From a virus, in IMG/VR virus record IMGVR_UViG_3300044796_000665, positions 1 through 24,905 of that record: a DNA stretch of 24,905 nt; one strand, 5' to 3'. Both the position numbers and the translations under genes were made by a program. Every line of letters starts with the position of its first letter. Within the stretch, counting starts at the first letter, position 1. The notes below the pieces were generated by a model. That model did no database searches and was not told the DNA's origin. It saw nothing but the letters and a program-made list of their open reading frames with translations. Positions 7,641 to 14,058 of this stretch are shown here, one piece after another.

Positions 7641-7671
7641 CGCCATCCTTGGGCCCGATCCAAGGATGGCG
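7641..7671. repeat. 12-bp perfect inverted repeat between capsid and connector genes
   Basis: CGCCATCCTTGG (7641-7652) and CCAAGGATGGCG (7660-7671) form a 12-pair stem with a seven-base loop. No T-run follows, so it is not a classical terminator. It could set the capsid-to-connector expression ratio by attenuation or by stabilising the 3' end of capsid mRNA. Its arms resemble the dispersed CATCC...GGATG palindromes of alphaproteobacterial genomes and the copy-like element at 18002-18051. Confidence 0.6.
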
Positions 7672-7708
7672 GGGCCTTGCTCACAGTCCTTTCGATCCGG
7701 GAGCCGTC

Positions 7709-8275
7709 ATGGCCGCAGGCGACTTGACCACCCTCGACAACGTGAAGGCCTGGCTCGCCCTGGCCAGCGGACCCGGCGCCAGCGACGACCTGTTGGCGCG
7801 GCTGATCACGGCGGCCTCAAGCTTTGTCGTTGATTACCTCGGCCGCGATCTGCTGCCCACCGACTACACCGAGGTGTACGATGGCACGGGCGCGCCGTGG
7901 ATGATGCTGCGCCAGGCGCCGATCACCGCTGTCCAGTCAGTGTCGTTTTGCGGTCGGGTCATCACCACCCAGGCCGATCCGGTCGCGGGCGCCGAAGGCT
8001 TCTTCTTCGACGGCCGCCGCCTGTCGCTGATGGGCGAGATATTTCCGTTCCGCCAGCCGGTGGTCGTCGCTTACACGGCCGGCTTCGCCAGCCTCCCGCC
8101 GGCGATCGAACAGGCGATCATCGAACTGGTCGGCGAGACCTTCAAGCGCCGTGATCACATCGGCCAGAGCTCCAAGACCCTCGGCGGTCAGGAAACCGTG
8201 GCCTTTTCGCTCGCCGACATGAACGCCAGCGCAGCCGCCGCGCTCGCATCCTACCGGGCGGTCGCTCCGATTTGA
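7709..8275 (+). CDS. Head-tail connector protein (gp6-like)
   Basis: A 188-residue protein of the phage gp6/phiE125 gp8-like head-tail connector type, which forms the adaptor ring under the portal. The N-terminal 'LDNVKAWLAL' then 'DDLLARLITAASSFVVDYLGRDL' is the typical helical start of this family, followed by a beta-rich middle ('APWMMLRQAPITAVQSVSF') and a C-terminal helical part ('AIEQAIIELVGETFKRRD'). ATG 7709 is preceded by GGGAG (7699-7703). An upstream in-frame TTG at 7649 lies inside the hairpin and is rejected. Position right after the capsid supports the role. Confidence 0.8.
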   Translation: MAAGDLTTLDNVKAWLALASGPGASDDLLARLITAASSFVVDYLGRDLLPTDYTEVYDGTGAPWMMLRQAPITAVQSVSFCGRVITTQADPVAGAEGFFFDGRRLSLMGEIFPFRQPVVVAYTAGFASLPPAIEQAIIELVGETFKRRDHIGQSSKTLGGQETVAFSLADMNASAAAALASYRAVAPI

Positions 8276-8300
8276 TCCGCGGCGGAAAGGCCTTCGCTCG

Positions 8301-8798
8301 ATGCTCACCGTCACCTTGGCCGGCGCGGATACGCTAAACGAACGTCTGGAGGCCCTGCCCGCCGCCGTTCAGGCGGTGGTCCGCGCCAAGGCCGCCGACC
8401 TGGCCCAGCGCCTGCGCGCCCACGTGGTCAACGACAAGCTGTCGGGACATGTCCTGCGCTCCAGGACCGGCGCCCTGCGCGCCTCGATCGGCGCTGACGT
8501 TACCGTCGAGGGCGACACCGTCCAGGCGCGCGTCTTCTCGTCGGGCGAGGTCAAATACGCCCGCATCCAGGAATACGGCGGGCGTACGGGCGCGCACGAC
8601 ATCATCCCTAATAAGGCCAAGGCCCTGGCCTTCCTCATGGGCGGGCGAACCGTCTTCGCCGCCATCGTCCACCACCCGGGCTCGACGATTCCTGAACGGT
8701 CCTACTTGCGCTCGAGCCTGGCCGACATGGCGAGCGTCATCGCCGATGAACTCAAGGCCGCGGTCGCGGGCGCGCTCGCGTACGGAGAAGTTGAATGA
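8301..8798 (+). CDS. HK97 gp10-like head closure/tail-joining protein
   Basis: A 165-residue protein with the hallmarks of the HK97 gp10-like family: an N-terminal helical 'LNERLEALPAAVQAVVRAKAADLAQRLRA' region (partial read), 'RTGALRASI' (about 55-63), 'YARIQEYGGRTG' (about 90-101) and 'IPERSYLRSSLADM' near the C-terminus. These proteins sit at the head-tail interface or proximal tail. A GGAAAGG (8283-8289) precedes the ATG. The stop overlaps the next start (ATGA, 8795-8798), so the two are translationally coupled. Confidence 0.8.
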   Translation: MLTVTLAGADTLNERLEALPAAVQAVVRAKAADLAQRLRAHVVNDKLSGHVLRSRTGALRASIGADVTVEGDTVQARVFSSGEVKYARIQEYGGRTGAHDIIPNKAKALAFLMGGRTVFAAIVHHPGSTIPERSYLRSSLADMASVIADELKAAVAGALAYGEVE

Positions 8799-9235
8799 AC
8801 CCGCGCGAAGATATCTTCAACGCCCTGTTCGCCCTCACCGTCGGCCTGGCCTGGGATTCCCCGCCGCGGGGCCTGGCCTATCAGGCCCGCCGGGTGATGC
8901 TGTGGGACGATCTGCCGGCCCAGCCGGCGCTGTGCCAGGCCGAACAGGACGAGGACGTCGCCGAGGTGACCGGCCTGCCCTCGAAGACCACCTATTCGGC
9001 CAGCTGGCTGATCTATCACAATGTGGGCAAGGACCCCGCGGCCACGCCGGCTACCGAGACCAACCTGATCCTGGACGCGGTCCAGGCGCTGTTTCCATCC
9101 GGCGATCCGGATCAGGCGCAGACCCTCGGCGGTCTGGTCCACCACTGCTTTATCTCCGGCAAGATCTTCAAGGACCCGGGCGACCTCGACGGCCAGGCGC
9201 TGATCATCGTGCCGATCAAGATCCTCGTTCCGTGA
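8795..9235 (+). CDS. Tail terminator/completion protein (DUF3168-like)
   Basis: A 146-residue protein with the layout of DUF3168 tail completion proteins (functionally like lambda gpU): an N-terminal helix 'NPREDIFNALFALTVGLAWD', a beta-strand core around 'SASWLIYHNVGKD', the segment 'ETNLILDAVQALF' and a C-terminal strand 'ALIIVPIKILVP'. Such proteins cap the tail tube and fix its end to the head connector. The order gp10-like, terminator, tube is the usual one. The start overlaps the preceding stop by four bases. Confidence 0.7.
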   Translation: MNPREDIFNALFALTVGLAWDSPPRGLAYQARRVMLWDDLPAQPALCQAEQDEDVAEVTGLPSKTTYSASWLIYHNVGKDPAATPATETNLILDAVQALFPSGDPDQAQTLGGLVHHCFISGKIFKDPGDLDGQALIIVPIKILVP

Positions 9236-9259
9236 CCGCTGTAACCTCGGGAGGCCACC

Positions 9260-9442
9260 ATGGCCGATGACCCTGCCGCGCGGCCAGTTTCCGCGAATCT
9301 CGAGGCTCGGCTCATCGCCGCCATCCGCGCCTGGCGCGATGCCCACATCGCCAACAGCCCGATCGCGCGCGAGGTCGCGTGCTGGAACCATCTGCAATCG
9401 AAGCTCGATGACCTCGTCGCTTCCATCATGAGGGAATTCTGA
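9260..9442 (+). CDS. Small phage protein of unknown function (60 aa)
   Basis: A 60-residue, mostly helical protein ('ANLEARLIAAIRAWRDAHI', 'CWNHLQSKLDDLVASIM') with a good ribosome site (GGGAGG, about 9249-9254, before the ATG). It fills the gap between terminator and tube with almost no spare sequence, its stop ending one base before the tube start, and it shares the codon usage of its neighbours, so it is probably real. I do not recognise the family; a minor tail or assembly role is only a guess from position. Confidence 0.6.
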   Translation: MADDPAARPVSANLEARLIAAIRAWRDAHIANSPIAREVACWNHLQSKLDDLVASIMREF

Positions 9443-9443
9443 A

Positions 9444-10181
9444 ATGCCTCAGTCAGTTTTCGGGGTCGGCTTCCTTTTCGCCACCCCCGCCGGCGCCAAC
9501 GCTACGCCGACGCGCTTTGGCGCGCTGCAGGACGTGACCGTCGACTTCAGCTTCGACACCAAGCTCTTGTACGGCTCCAGCCAGTTCGCCCTCGAACAGG
9601 CGCGAGGAAAGGGAAAGATCGACATCAAGGCCGCCATCGGTCGGGTCGACCCCAACCTGTTCAACAACATCTTCTTCGGCCTATCCACCTCGGTCGGAGA
9701 AACGCTGAACTCCATCGACGAGACCGGCGTGATCACCGCCGGCGCGGTGACCGTCGCCAACGCCTCGACCTGGACGCAGGATCTGGGCGTCTACAATGTC
9801 GCCACCGGCCTCTACATGACGCGCGTGGCCTCGGCGCCGAGCGGCAATCAATATGCGGTCACCGGCGGCGCCTACACCTTCAACGCTTCGTTGAACGGCG
9901 ATGCGGTGCGGATAAGCTACGTCTACAGTTCGACGACCACCGGAACCCGGCTGGCCTACACCAACCAGCCGATGGGTTCGAACGCCATCTTCTCGATGAC
10001 CCTGGTCAATCAATTCGCCGGCGTGGGCGGCCGCAAGTCGCTGTTCATGAGCTTCCCGGCGGTCCAGGCCTCGAAACTGTCCATGCCCCTCAAGCTGGAT
10101 GACTTCACCCTCACCAGCCTGGACATGGGCGCCCAGGACGACGGCTCCGGCAATGTCTTCAGCTATTCGATGACCGGTTGA
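9444..10181 (+). CDS. Major tail tube protein
   Basis: A 245-residue, beta-rich protein with few charged residues, sited between the terminator and the tail assembly chaperones, the standard place for the tube subunit of siphoviruses. It starts 'MPQSVFGVGFLFATP' and includes 'LQDVTVDFSFDTKLLYGSSQ' and 'FSMTLVNQF', consistent with the two-sheet tube fold. A middle segment (about 80-170) rich in Thr/Ser/Ala ('ITAGAVTVANASTWTQDLGV') could be a surface-exposed addition. GAGGGA lies eight bases ahead of ATG 9444, inside the previous gene. The assignment rests on position, length and composition. Confidence 0.75.
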   Translation: MPQSVFGVGFLFATPAGANATPTRFGALQDVTVDFSFDTKLLYGSSQFALEQARGKGKIDIKAAIGRVDPNLFNNIFFGLSTSVGETLNSIDETGVITAGAVTVANASTWTQDLGVYNVATGLYMTRVASAPSGNQYAVTGGAYTFNASLNGDAVRISYVYSSTTTGTRLAYTNQPMGSNAIFSMTLVNQFAGVGGRKSLFMSFPAVQASKLSMPLKLDDFTLTSLDMGAQDDGSGNVFSYSMTG

Positions 10182-10192
10182 GGAGGCTTCGC

Positions 10193-10540
10193 ATGGCCCA
10201 AGTCACCATCGGCGGCGCGGCCATCGAGGTCGACCTGCCCAACTTCAAGGCGCTCAAGGCGGCTTGGCGCTACATCGCCGCCATCCAGGAGCAGACCGAT
10301 CCGATGGCGGCCGTCGACGCCATCCTGGGCGTCATCGCCGTCGGCGCGGTCGGCCAGACCCTGACGGTCGAGGAGCTCGAGCAAAGCCTGACGCCTCGCG
10401 AAATGGCGGGCCTTCGCCCCTTCATCAACGCCCTGATGATCGAGACCGGCCTCGCCGCCTCGCCGGAGGAAACCGCATCGGGGGAAGCCCCGCCGGCGGA
10501 GGGCGCGGCGAGCCCTTCGACGGAGACTTCGATAGCCTGA
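10193..10540 (+). CDS. Tail assembly chaperone (gpG-like, short form)
   Basis: A 115-residue protein just before the tape measure. In siphoviruses this is the tail assembly chaperone that coats the tape measure, usually made as a short form and a frameshifted long form. It opens with a small beta segment ('AQVTIGGAAIEVDLPNFKAL'), then helices ('AWRYIAAIQEQ', 'LTPREMAGLRPFINALMIE') and an acidic, low-complexity tail. ATG 10193 has a perfect AGGAGG (10181-10186) six bases upstream and is favoured over in-frame 10178, which lies ahead of that site. The tail overlaps an open -1 frame that continues to 10836. Confidence 0.75.
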   Translation: MAQVTIGGAAIEVDLPNFKALKAAWRYIAAIQEQTDPMAAVDAILGVIAVGAVGQTLTVEELEQSLTPREMAGLRPFINALMIETGLAASPEETASGEAPPAEGAASPSTETSIA

Positions 10541-10836
10541 TCGCCGAACTGGTCGCCGCCGGATGCGGGGGCGGGGACTGGGACCTGATCGAGACGCGCT
10601 GGAACCTGCATCGCTACGGCGCGATGCAGCGCCATTGGCTGCGCTACGGCCCGCCGACCTACGTCGCCGTGGCGCTCTATCTCGGGCTGAGCAAGCCCAA
10701 ACCGCCAGCTGAACATCAGCTGGTCGATCCCGCCGACCTGGCGAATTTCCTGCGCACGTTTCCCGGCCCCGTCGGCGCTCCCACCGGCGCGGCCTCGATG
10801 GAGCTGCCTCAATGTCCGACACCGCCCTTGAGGTGA
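10486..10836 (+). CDS. Tail assembly chaperone extension (gpT-like), probably reached by -1 frameshift
   Basis: This frame is open well before the short chaperone ends and continues to 10836, 25 bp into the tape measure. Its convincing part ('DFDSLIAELVAAG', 'DWDLIETRWNLHRYGAM', 'YVAVALYLGLSKPK') has the codon bias of a real gene, yet there is no start codon with a ribosome site before it; the first ATG (about 10623) would remove half of it. The simplest reading is a -1 slip from the short form, with G-GGG-GAA at 10480-10486 (in phase X-XXY-YYZ) the best candidate. The match to a consensus heptamer is imperfect because the A-site codon mispairs after slipping. The coordinates given are the extension only; the joined product would span 10193-10836. 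Confidence 0.6.
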   Translation, partial: SPAGGGRGEPFDGDFDSLIAELVAAGCGGGDWDLIETRWNLHRYGAMQRHWLRYGPPTYVAVALYLGLSKPKPPAEHQLVDPADLANFLRTFPGPVGAPTGAASMELPQCPTPPLR

Positions 10837-12041
10837 GATTCACCGCCAACACCGCCGCCGTCGGGACGGCGGTCGCGGCCATGCTGGCCAACATCAAGTC
10901 AGTCGCCGCCTCCGCCCAGACGCTGTCGGACTCGATGAAGACCACTGGAGAATCGGCCGCCTCCGCTTTCCGCCAAGCCGCGGCCGCCGCCAAGGAAGGC
11001 GCTGCCCAGCAGACCCAGGATGTCCGACAGGCCGATCGGGACGGTCTGATCTCGCACCAGCAGGCCCACGTCCAGATACTGGCGCTGGCCCAGCGGGAGC
11101 AGGATGTAGCCATCGACGCCGCCACGAAGATCGCGACTGAACGCGTCCGCGCGGACGCCTTGGCGCTGCAAGCGGCGGCGAGCGGCTCCGCCGAATACAT
11201 CCAGTTGAAAAAGGATGAACAGGCCGCTGCGGAACAGGCCCAGCGAGCCATCACCGCCGCCGTGCTCGCCGGCGATCGGGCGCGGTCGGACGAAAACCGG
11301 CGGGAGACCCAGCAGTACAAGCAGGCCTGGGACCAGTCGGCCGGCGCGGTGACGCGCGACTTCACACAGGGGTTGCTCCAGATGGCCGAGGGGACCAAGT
11401 CGTTCGGCCAGGTCATGGCCTCGATCGGCCAGCAGATTCTGAACAAGTTCGCCGATGTCACCGCCAAACTGGTCTCCGACTGGCTGTTCGCCGAGACCCG
11501 CAAGACCATCGCCACCGACGCCGGCGCGCTGGCGCGGACCAATGTCGAAGAGGTCGCCGCGACCCAGTCGCGCGCGGTTTCGGCAATGACGGCCGAGAAG
11601 CTGATCTTCAACGAGGCGCTGAAGGCGGCGGCGGCGGCCTACAGCGCCATGGCCGGCATCCCGATCATCGGCCCCATCCTGGGCGCCGCCGCGGCGACCG
11701 TCACCTTCGCCGCCGTCGAAGCCTACGGGAACATGGCTTCGGCGGCAGGGGGCTTTGACATCCCGGCCGGCGTCAATCCCCTGACCCAGTTGCACGCCAA
11801 CGAAATGGTGCTGCCGGCCTCGATCGCCAATCCGCTGCGCGGGATGCTGGCGGCGGCCAATTTTGCCGGATCCCCGGCGATGACCCTGAACGGCTCCGGC
11901 GGGGCCGGCGAGCAACACGTCCATCTGCACGTCCACGCCGTCGATGGCGCCAGCGTCCAGCGGCTGTTCGACAACCACGGCGACAAGCTGGTCAACGCCT
12001 TGAACAGCCGCCTTCGCGGCGGCGCGAAGCTGGGGGGGTGA
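10812..12041 (+). CDS. Tail tape measure / tail length protein (short)
   Basis: A 409-residue protein: a long Ala/Gln/Glu-rich helical N-terminal two-thirds ('LANIKSVAASAQTLSDSMK', 'AFRQAAAAAKEGAAQQTQ'), a hydrophobic, glycine-containing segment at about 279-306 ('GIPIIGPILGAAAATVTFAA') that could insert in a membrane during DNA entry, and a C-terminal part with 'GGFDIPAGVNPLTQLHANEM' that recurs at the end of many tape measures. It follows the chaperones, overlapping the extension by 25 bp. At the usual scaling of about 0.15 nm per residue it would give a tail of roughly 60 nm, short for a siphovirus. Alternatively it is a GTA gp11-like minor tail protein. Confidence 0.75.
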   Translation: MSDTALEVRFTANTAAVGTAVAAMLANIKSVAASAQTLSDSMKTTGESAASAFRQAAAAAKEGAAQQTQDVRQADRDGLISHQQAHVQILALAQREQDVAIDAATKIATERVRADALALQAAASGSAEYIQLKKDEQAAAEQAQRAITAAVLAGDRARSDENRRETQQYKQAWDQSAGAVTRDFTQGLLQMAEGTKSFGQVMASIGQQILNKFADVTAKLVSDWLFAETRKTIATDAGALARTNVEEVAATQSRAVSAMTAEKLIFNEALKAAAAAYSAMAGIPIIGPILGAAAATVTFAAVEAYGNMASAAGGFDIPAGVNPLTQLHANEMVLPASIANPLRGMLAAANFAGSPAMTLNGSGGAGEQHVHLHVHAVDGASVQRLFDNHGDKLVNALNSRLRGGAKLGG

Positions 12042-12044
12042 GTC

Positions 12045-12710
12045 TTGTCTGTCACGCCCTACATCCCGCCGGCGACGGTCACGTCGCTGCCCTCAGGCAT
12101 CTGGTTTGGCGCCGATGGACTTCCGGTGCTGCCTTACCTGCCCGGCCAGACACCGACCGTCGGCAAGGCTCCGCTGTGGTCGACCAAGGTCAAGCGCGCC
12201 GCGTCCGGCCGCGAACGCCGCACCGCCTTGTGGCCCTATCCCCTGTGGCAGTTCGAGCTGACCTACGAGGTTATCCGCCACAGGCCGTCCACGGACGAAC
12301 TCTTTACCTTGTGGGAGTTCTTCAACGTCATCCAGGGCCAGTACGCGCCCTGGCTGTTCGTCGATCCCACCGACTGCCAGATACTTTCGGCTTCTCCGCA
12401 GATCTTCGCGACCGGGGATGGAACGACCAGAGTTTTCCAACTGACGCGTTCGATCAATTCGTTCACCGAGCCGGTCTACGAGGTTTTCAACCCGGCCATC
12501 CTCGACAACGCCGCCGCCGCCGGCCCCTGCACGATCGGTCCGAACGGCCTCGTCACCTTCGCCACCGCGCCCGCGACCGGCCACACGCTGGCTTGGTACG
12601 GCTATTTCTACTTCGGCTGCCGCTTTCTTGAGGACGACCTGGCCTTCGAACAGATCGTCAGCCAGCTCTGGTCGGGCAAGTCGGTCAAGTTCACCAGTCT
12701 GAGGGCCTGA
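12045..12710 (+). CDS. DUF2460 tail-tip protein (GTA gp12-like, distal tail)
   Basis: A 221-residue protein of the DUF2460 type, known in GTAs as gp12, which forms the distal tail ring below the tube. The recognisable core is 'TALWPYPLWQFELTYEV', then 'LWEFFNVIQGQYAPWLFVDP' and the C-terminal 'FGCRFLEDDLAFEQI'. The start is a TTG at 12045, three bases after the tape measure stop, with a G-rich run just upstream; no ATG is available near the conserved N-terminus. It is followed by a TGATG overlap with the DUF2163 gene. Confidence 0.85.
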   Translation: MSVTPYIPPATVTSLPSGIWFGADGLPVLPYLPGQTPTVGKAPLWSTKVKRAASGRERRTALWPYPLWQFELTYEVIRHRPSTDELFTLWEFFNVIQGQYAPWLFVDPTDCQILSASPQIFATGDGTTRVFQLTRSINSFTEPVYEVFNPAILDNAAAAGPCTIGPNGLVTFATAPATGHTLAWYGYFYFGCRFLEDDLAFEQIVSQLWSGKSVKFTSLRA

Positions 12711-13600
12711 TGCTCACCCCGATCGACGCCGCCGGCCATCCCGGCGCCACCCTGGCCCTGCTCAACGGCGGGGCCGATTTCGTGATGGCCGATCTTTGGT
12801 CGATCACTCTCAACGGCGGGGCGGTCGTGCGTTGGCATGGCGCCGGCTTCAACGGCCCGCTCAGCTTCAATGGCCAGACCTGGCTCGCCGGCCCAACCAT
12901 CGAGCGCGGCAAGATCAGCGCCAAGCTCGGCCTGGAAGTCGCCACCCTGCAGGCCACCGTCACGGCCGCTCCCTCGGACCTGATCAACGGCGTTCCGGTG
13001 CTGCCCTTCGTGCGCGGCAATGGCCTGGACGGCGCCACCGTGGTTCTGCACCGCGCCTATTTGCCGGCCTGGGGCCAGCCTATCACCGGAGCGACCATCG
13101 CCTTCAGCGGCCGGGTGACCTCCCTGAAGAATCTGTCGCGCACCCAGTTCGAGCTGACCGTGTCGGCCTGGACGGTGCTCTTGAACGTCAACATGGGGCC
13201 GGACGTCTACCAGGCCGGCTGTCTCAACAGCCTCTTCGACGCCAATTGCACCCTGAACAAGGCCAGCTTCGCCTTCGCCGGAACGGTTACCGGCGGCGGA
13301 ACTCCCACCGCCTGCGCGACGACCCTAACCCAGGCCGACGGCTTCTTCACCCAAGGCCAGATCGTCTGGCTGACCGGCGCCAACGCCGGCCTGTCGCGGG
13401 CGGTCGCCACCTATGCAAACGCCGGCGGCGCCCTGACCTTCGCCTTTCCGCTGCCGAACGCGCCCGCGCCGGGAGACACATTCACCGCCTATCGCGGCTG
13501 CGCGCTGACGATGGCGGCCTGCTCTGCGTTCGGCAATCTGATCCACTTTCGAGGCCAGCCCTTTACCCCGCCGGCGGTGACCGGGGCGGTGGGCTCGTGA
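12710..13600 (+). CDS. DUF2163 tail-tip hub protein (GTA gp13-like) with conserved cysteines
   Basis: A 296-residue protein of the DUF2163/BR0599 type, the hub between distal tail and tip. The N-terminal half is beta-rich with 'YLPAWGQPITGATIAFSGRV'. The C-terminal half has Cys171 and Cys180 in 'AGCLNSLFDANC' and Cys264 and Cys271 in 'GCALTMAAC', followed by 'FGNLIHFRGQPFTP'. Two paired cysteines at this position recall the iron-sulfur-binding domain of lambda gpL, to which this family corresponds by position; Cys202 is extra and probably unrelated. ATG 12710 shares one base with the previous stop; the stop overlaps the next start (GTGA, 13597-13600). Confidence 0.85.
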   Translation: MLTPIDAAGHPGATLALLNGGADFVMADLWSITLNGGAVVRWHGAGFNGPLSFNGQTWLAGPTIERGKISAKLGLEVATLQATVTAAPSDLINGVPVLPFVRGNGLDGATVVLHRAYLPAWGQPITGATIAFSGRVTSLKNLSRTQFELTVSAWTVLLNVNMGPDVYQAGCLNSLFDANCTLNKASFAFAGTVTGGGTPTACATTLTQADGFFTQGQIVWLTGANAGLSRAVATYANAGGALTFAFPLPNAPAPGDTFTAYRGCALTMAACSAFGNLIHFRGQPFTPPAVTGAVGS

Positions 13601-14058
13601 GGCTGACCCCCGAGGCCGAGGAACGCGCCCTGGTGATCGCCGAGGCCCGGTCCTGGCTCGGCACGCCCTACCACCATCGCGCCTGCCTCAAGGGCGTCGG
13701 GGTGGACTGCGCCCAGCTACCCATCGGCGTCTGGTCGGCGGTCGGCCTGATCGACGGCTTCGACACTGGAGACTATCCCTCCGACTGGCATTTGCACCGC
13801 CAGGAGGAACGCTACGCCGGCGTCGTGCAGCGTTTCGCCGCCGAGATCGCGGCCGACGCGGCCCAGCCGGGCGAACTGATCCTGTTCAAGTTCGGCCGCG
13901 CCTTCAGCCACGGGGCGATCCTGGTGGCGCCCGGCGTGGTGGTGCACGCGGCGCGCAAGGACGGCTGCGTTTGCCTGGGCGATCTGGAGCGCGACGTCGA
14001 CCTGATCGACCGGCCGCGGCGGCATTTCTCATTCTGGGCGAAGCGCGATGGCCGGTAG
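13597..14058 (+). CDS. NlpC/P60 cell-wall peptidase of the tail tip (GTA gp14-like)
   Basis: A 153-residue cysteine peptidase that would cut peptide cross-links in peptidoglycan to let the tail through. The catalytic Cys38 lies in 'GVDCAQLPIGVW', His105 in 'FSHGAILV' and the third residue is likely His117 in 'VVVHAAR', the usual NlpC/P60 order. The start is GTG 13597, overlapping the DUF2163 stop, which gives 'MRLTPEAEERALVIAEARSW', the normal N-terminus of tip-associated members. There is no signal peptide, as expected for a virion component. It overlaps the tail-tip gene by 11 bp, so the four tip genes are translationally coupled. Confidence 0.9.
   Translation: MRLTPEAEERALVIAEARSWLGTPYHHRACLKGVGVDCAQLPIGVWSAVGLIDGFDTGDYPSDWHLHRQEERYAGVVQRFAAEIAADAAQPGELILFKFGRAFSHGAILVAPGVVVHAARKDGCVCLGDLERDVDLIDRPRRHFSFWAKRDGR

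Noticed and set aside
6176-7684. 502-codon minus-strand frame antisense to the capsid gene
   Set aside because: The capsid gene has an ideal ribosome site and correct context; the antisense product lacks recognisable motifs.
7649-7708. Upstream TTG start for the connector gene
   Set aside because: It lies within the 12-bp hairpin and adds residues foreign to the family; ATG 7709 has a good ribosome site.
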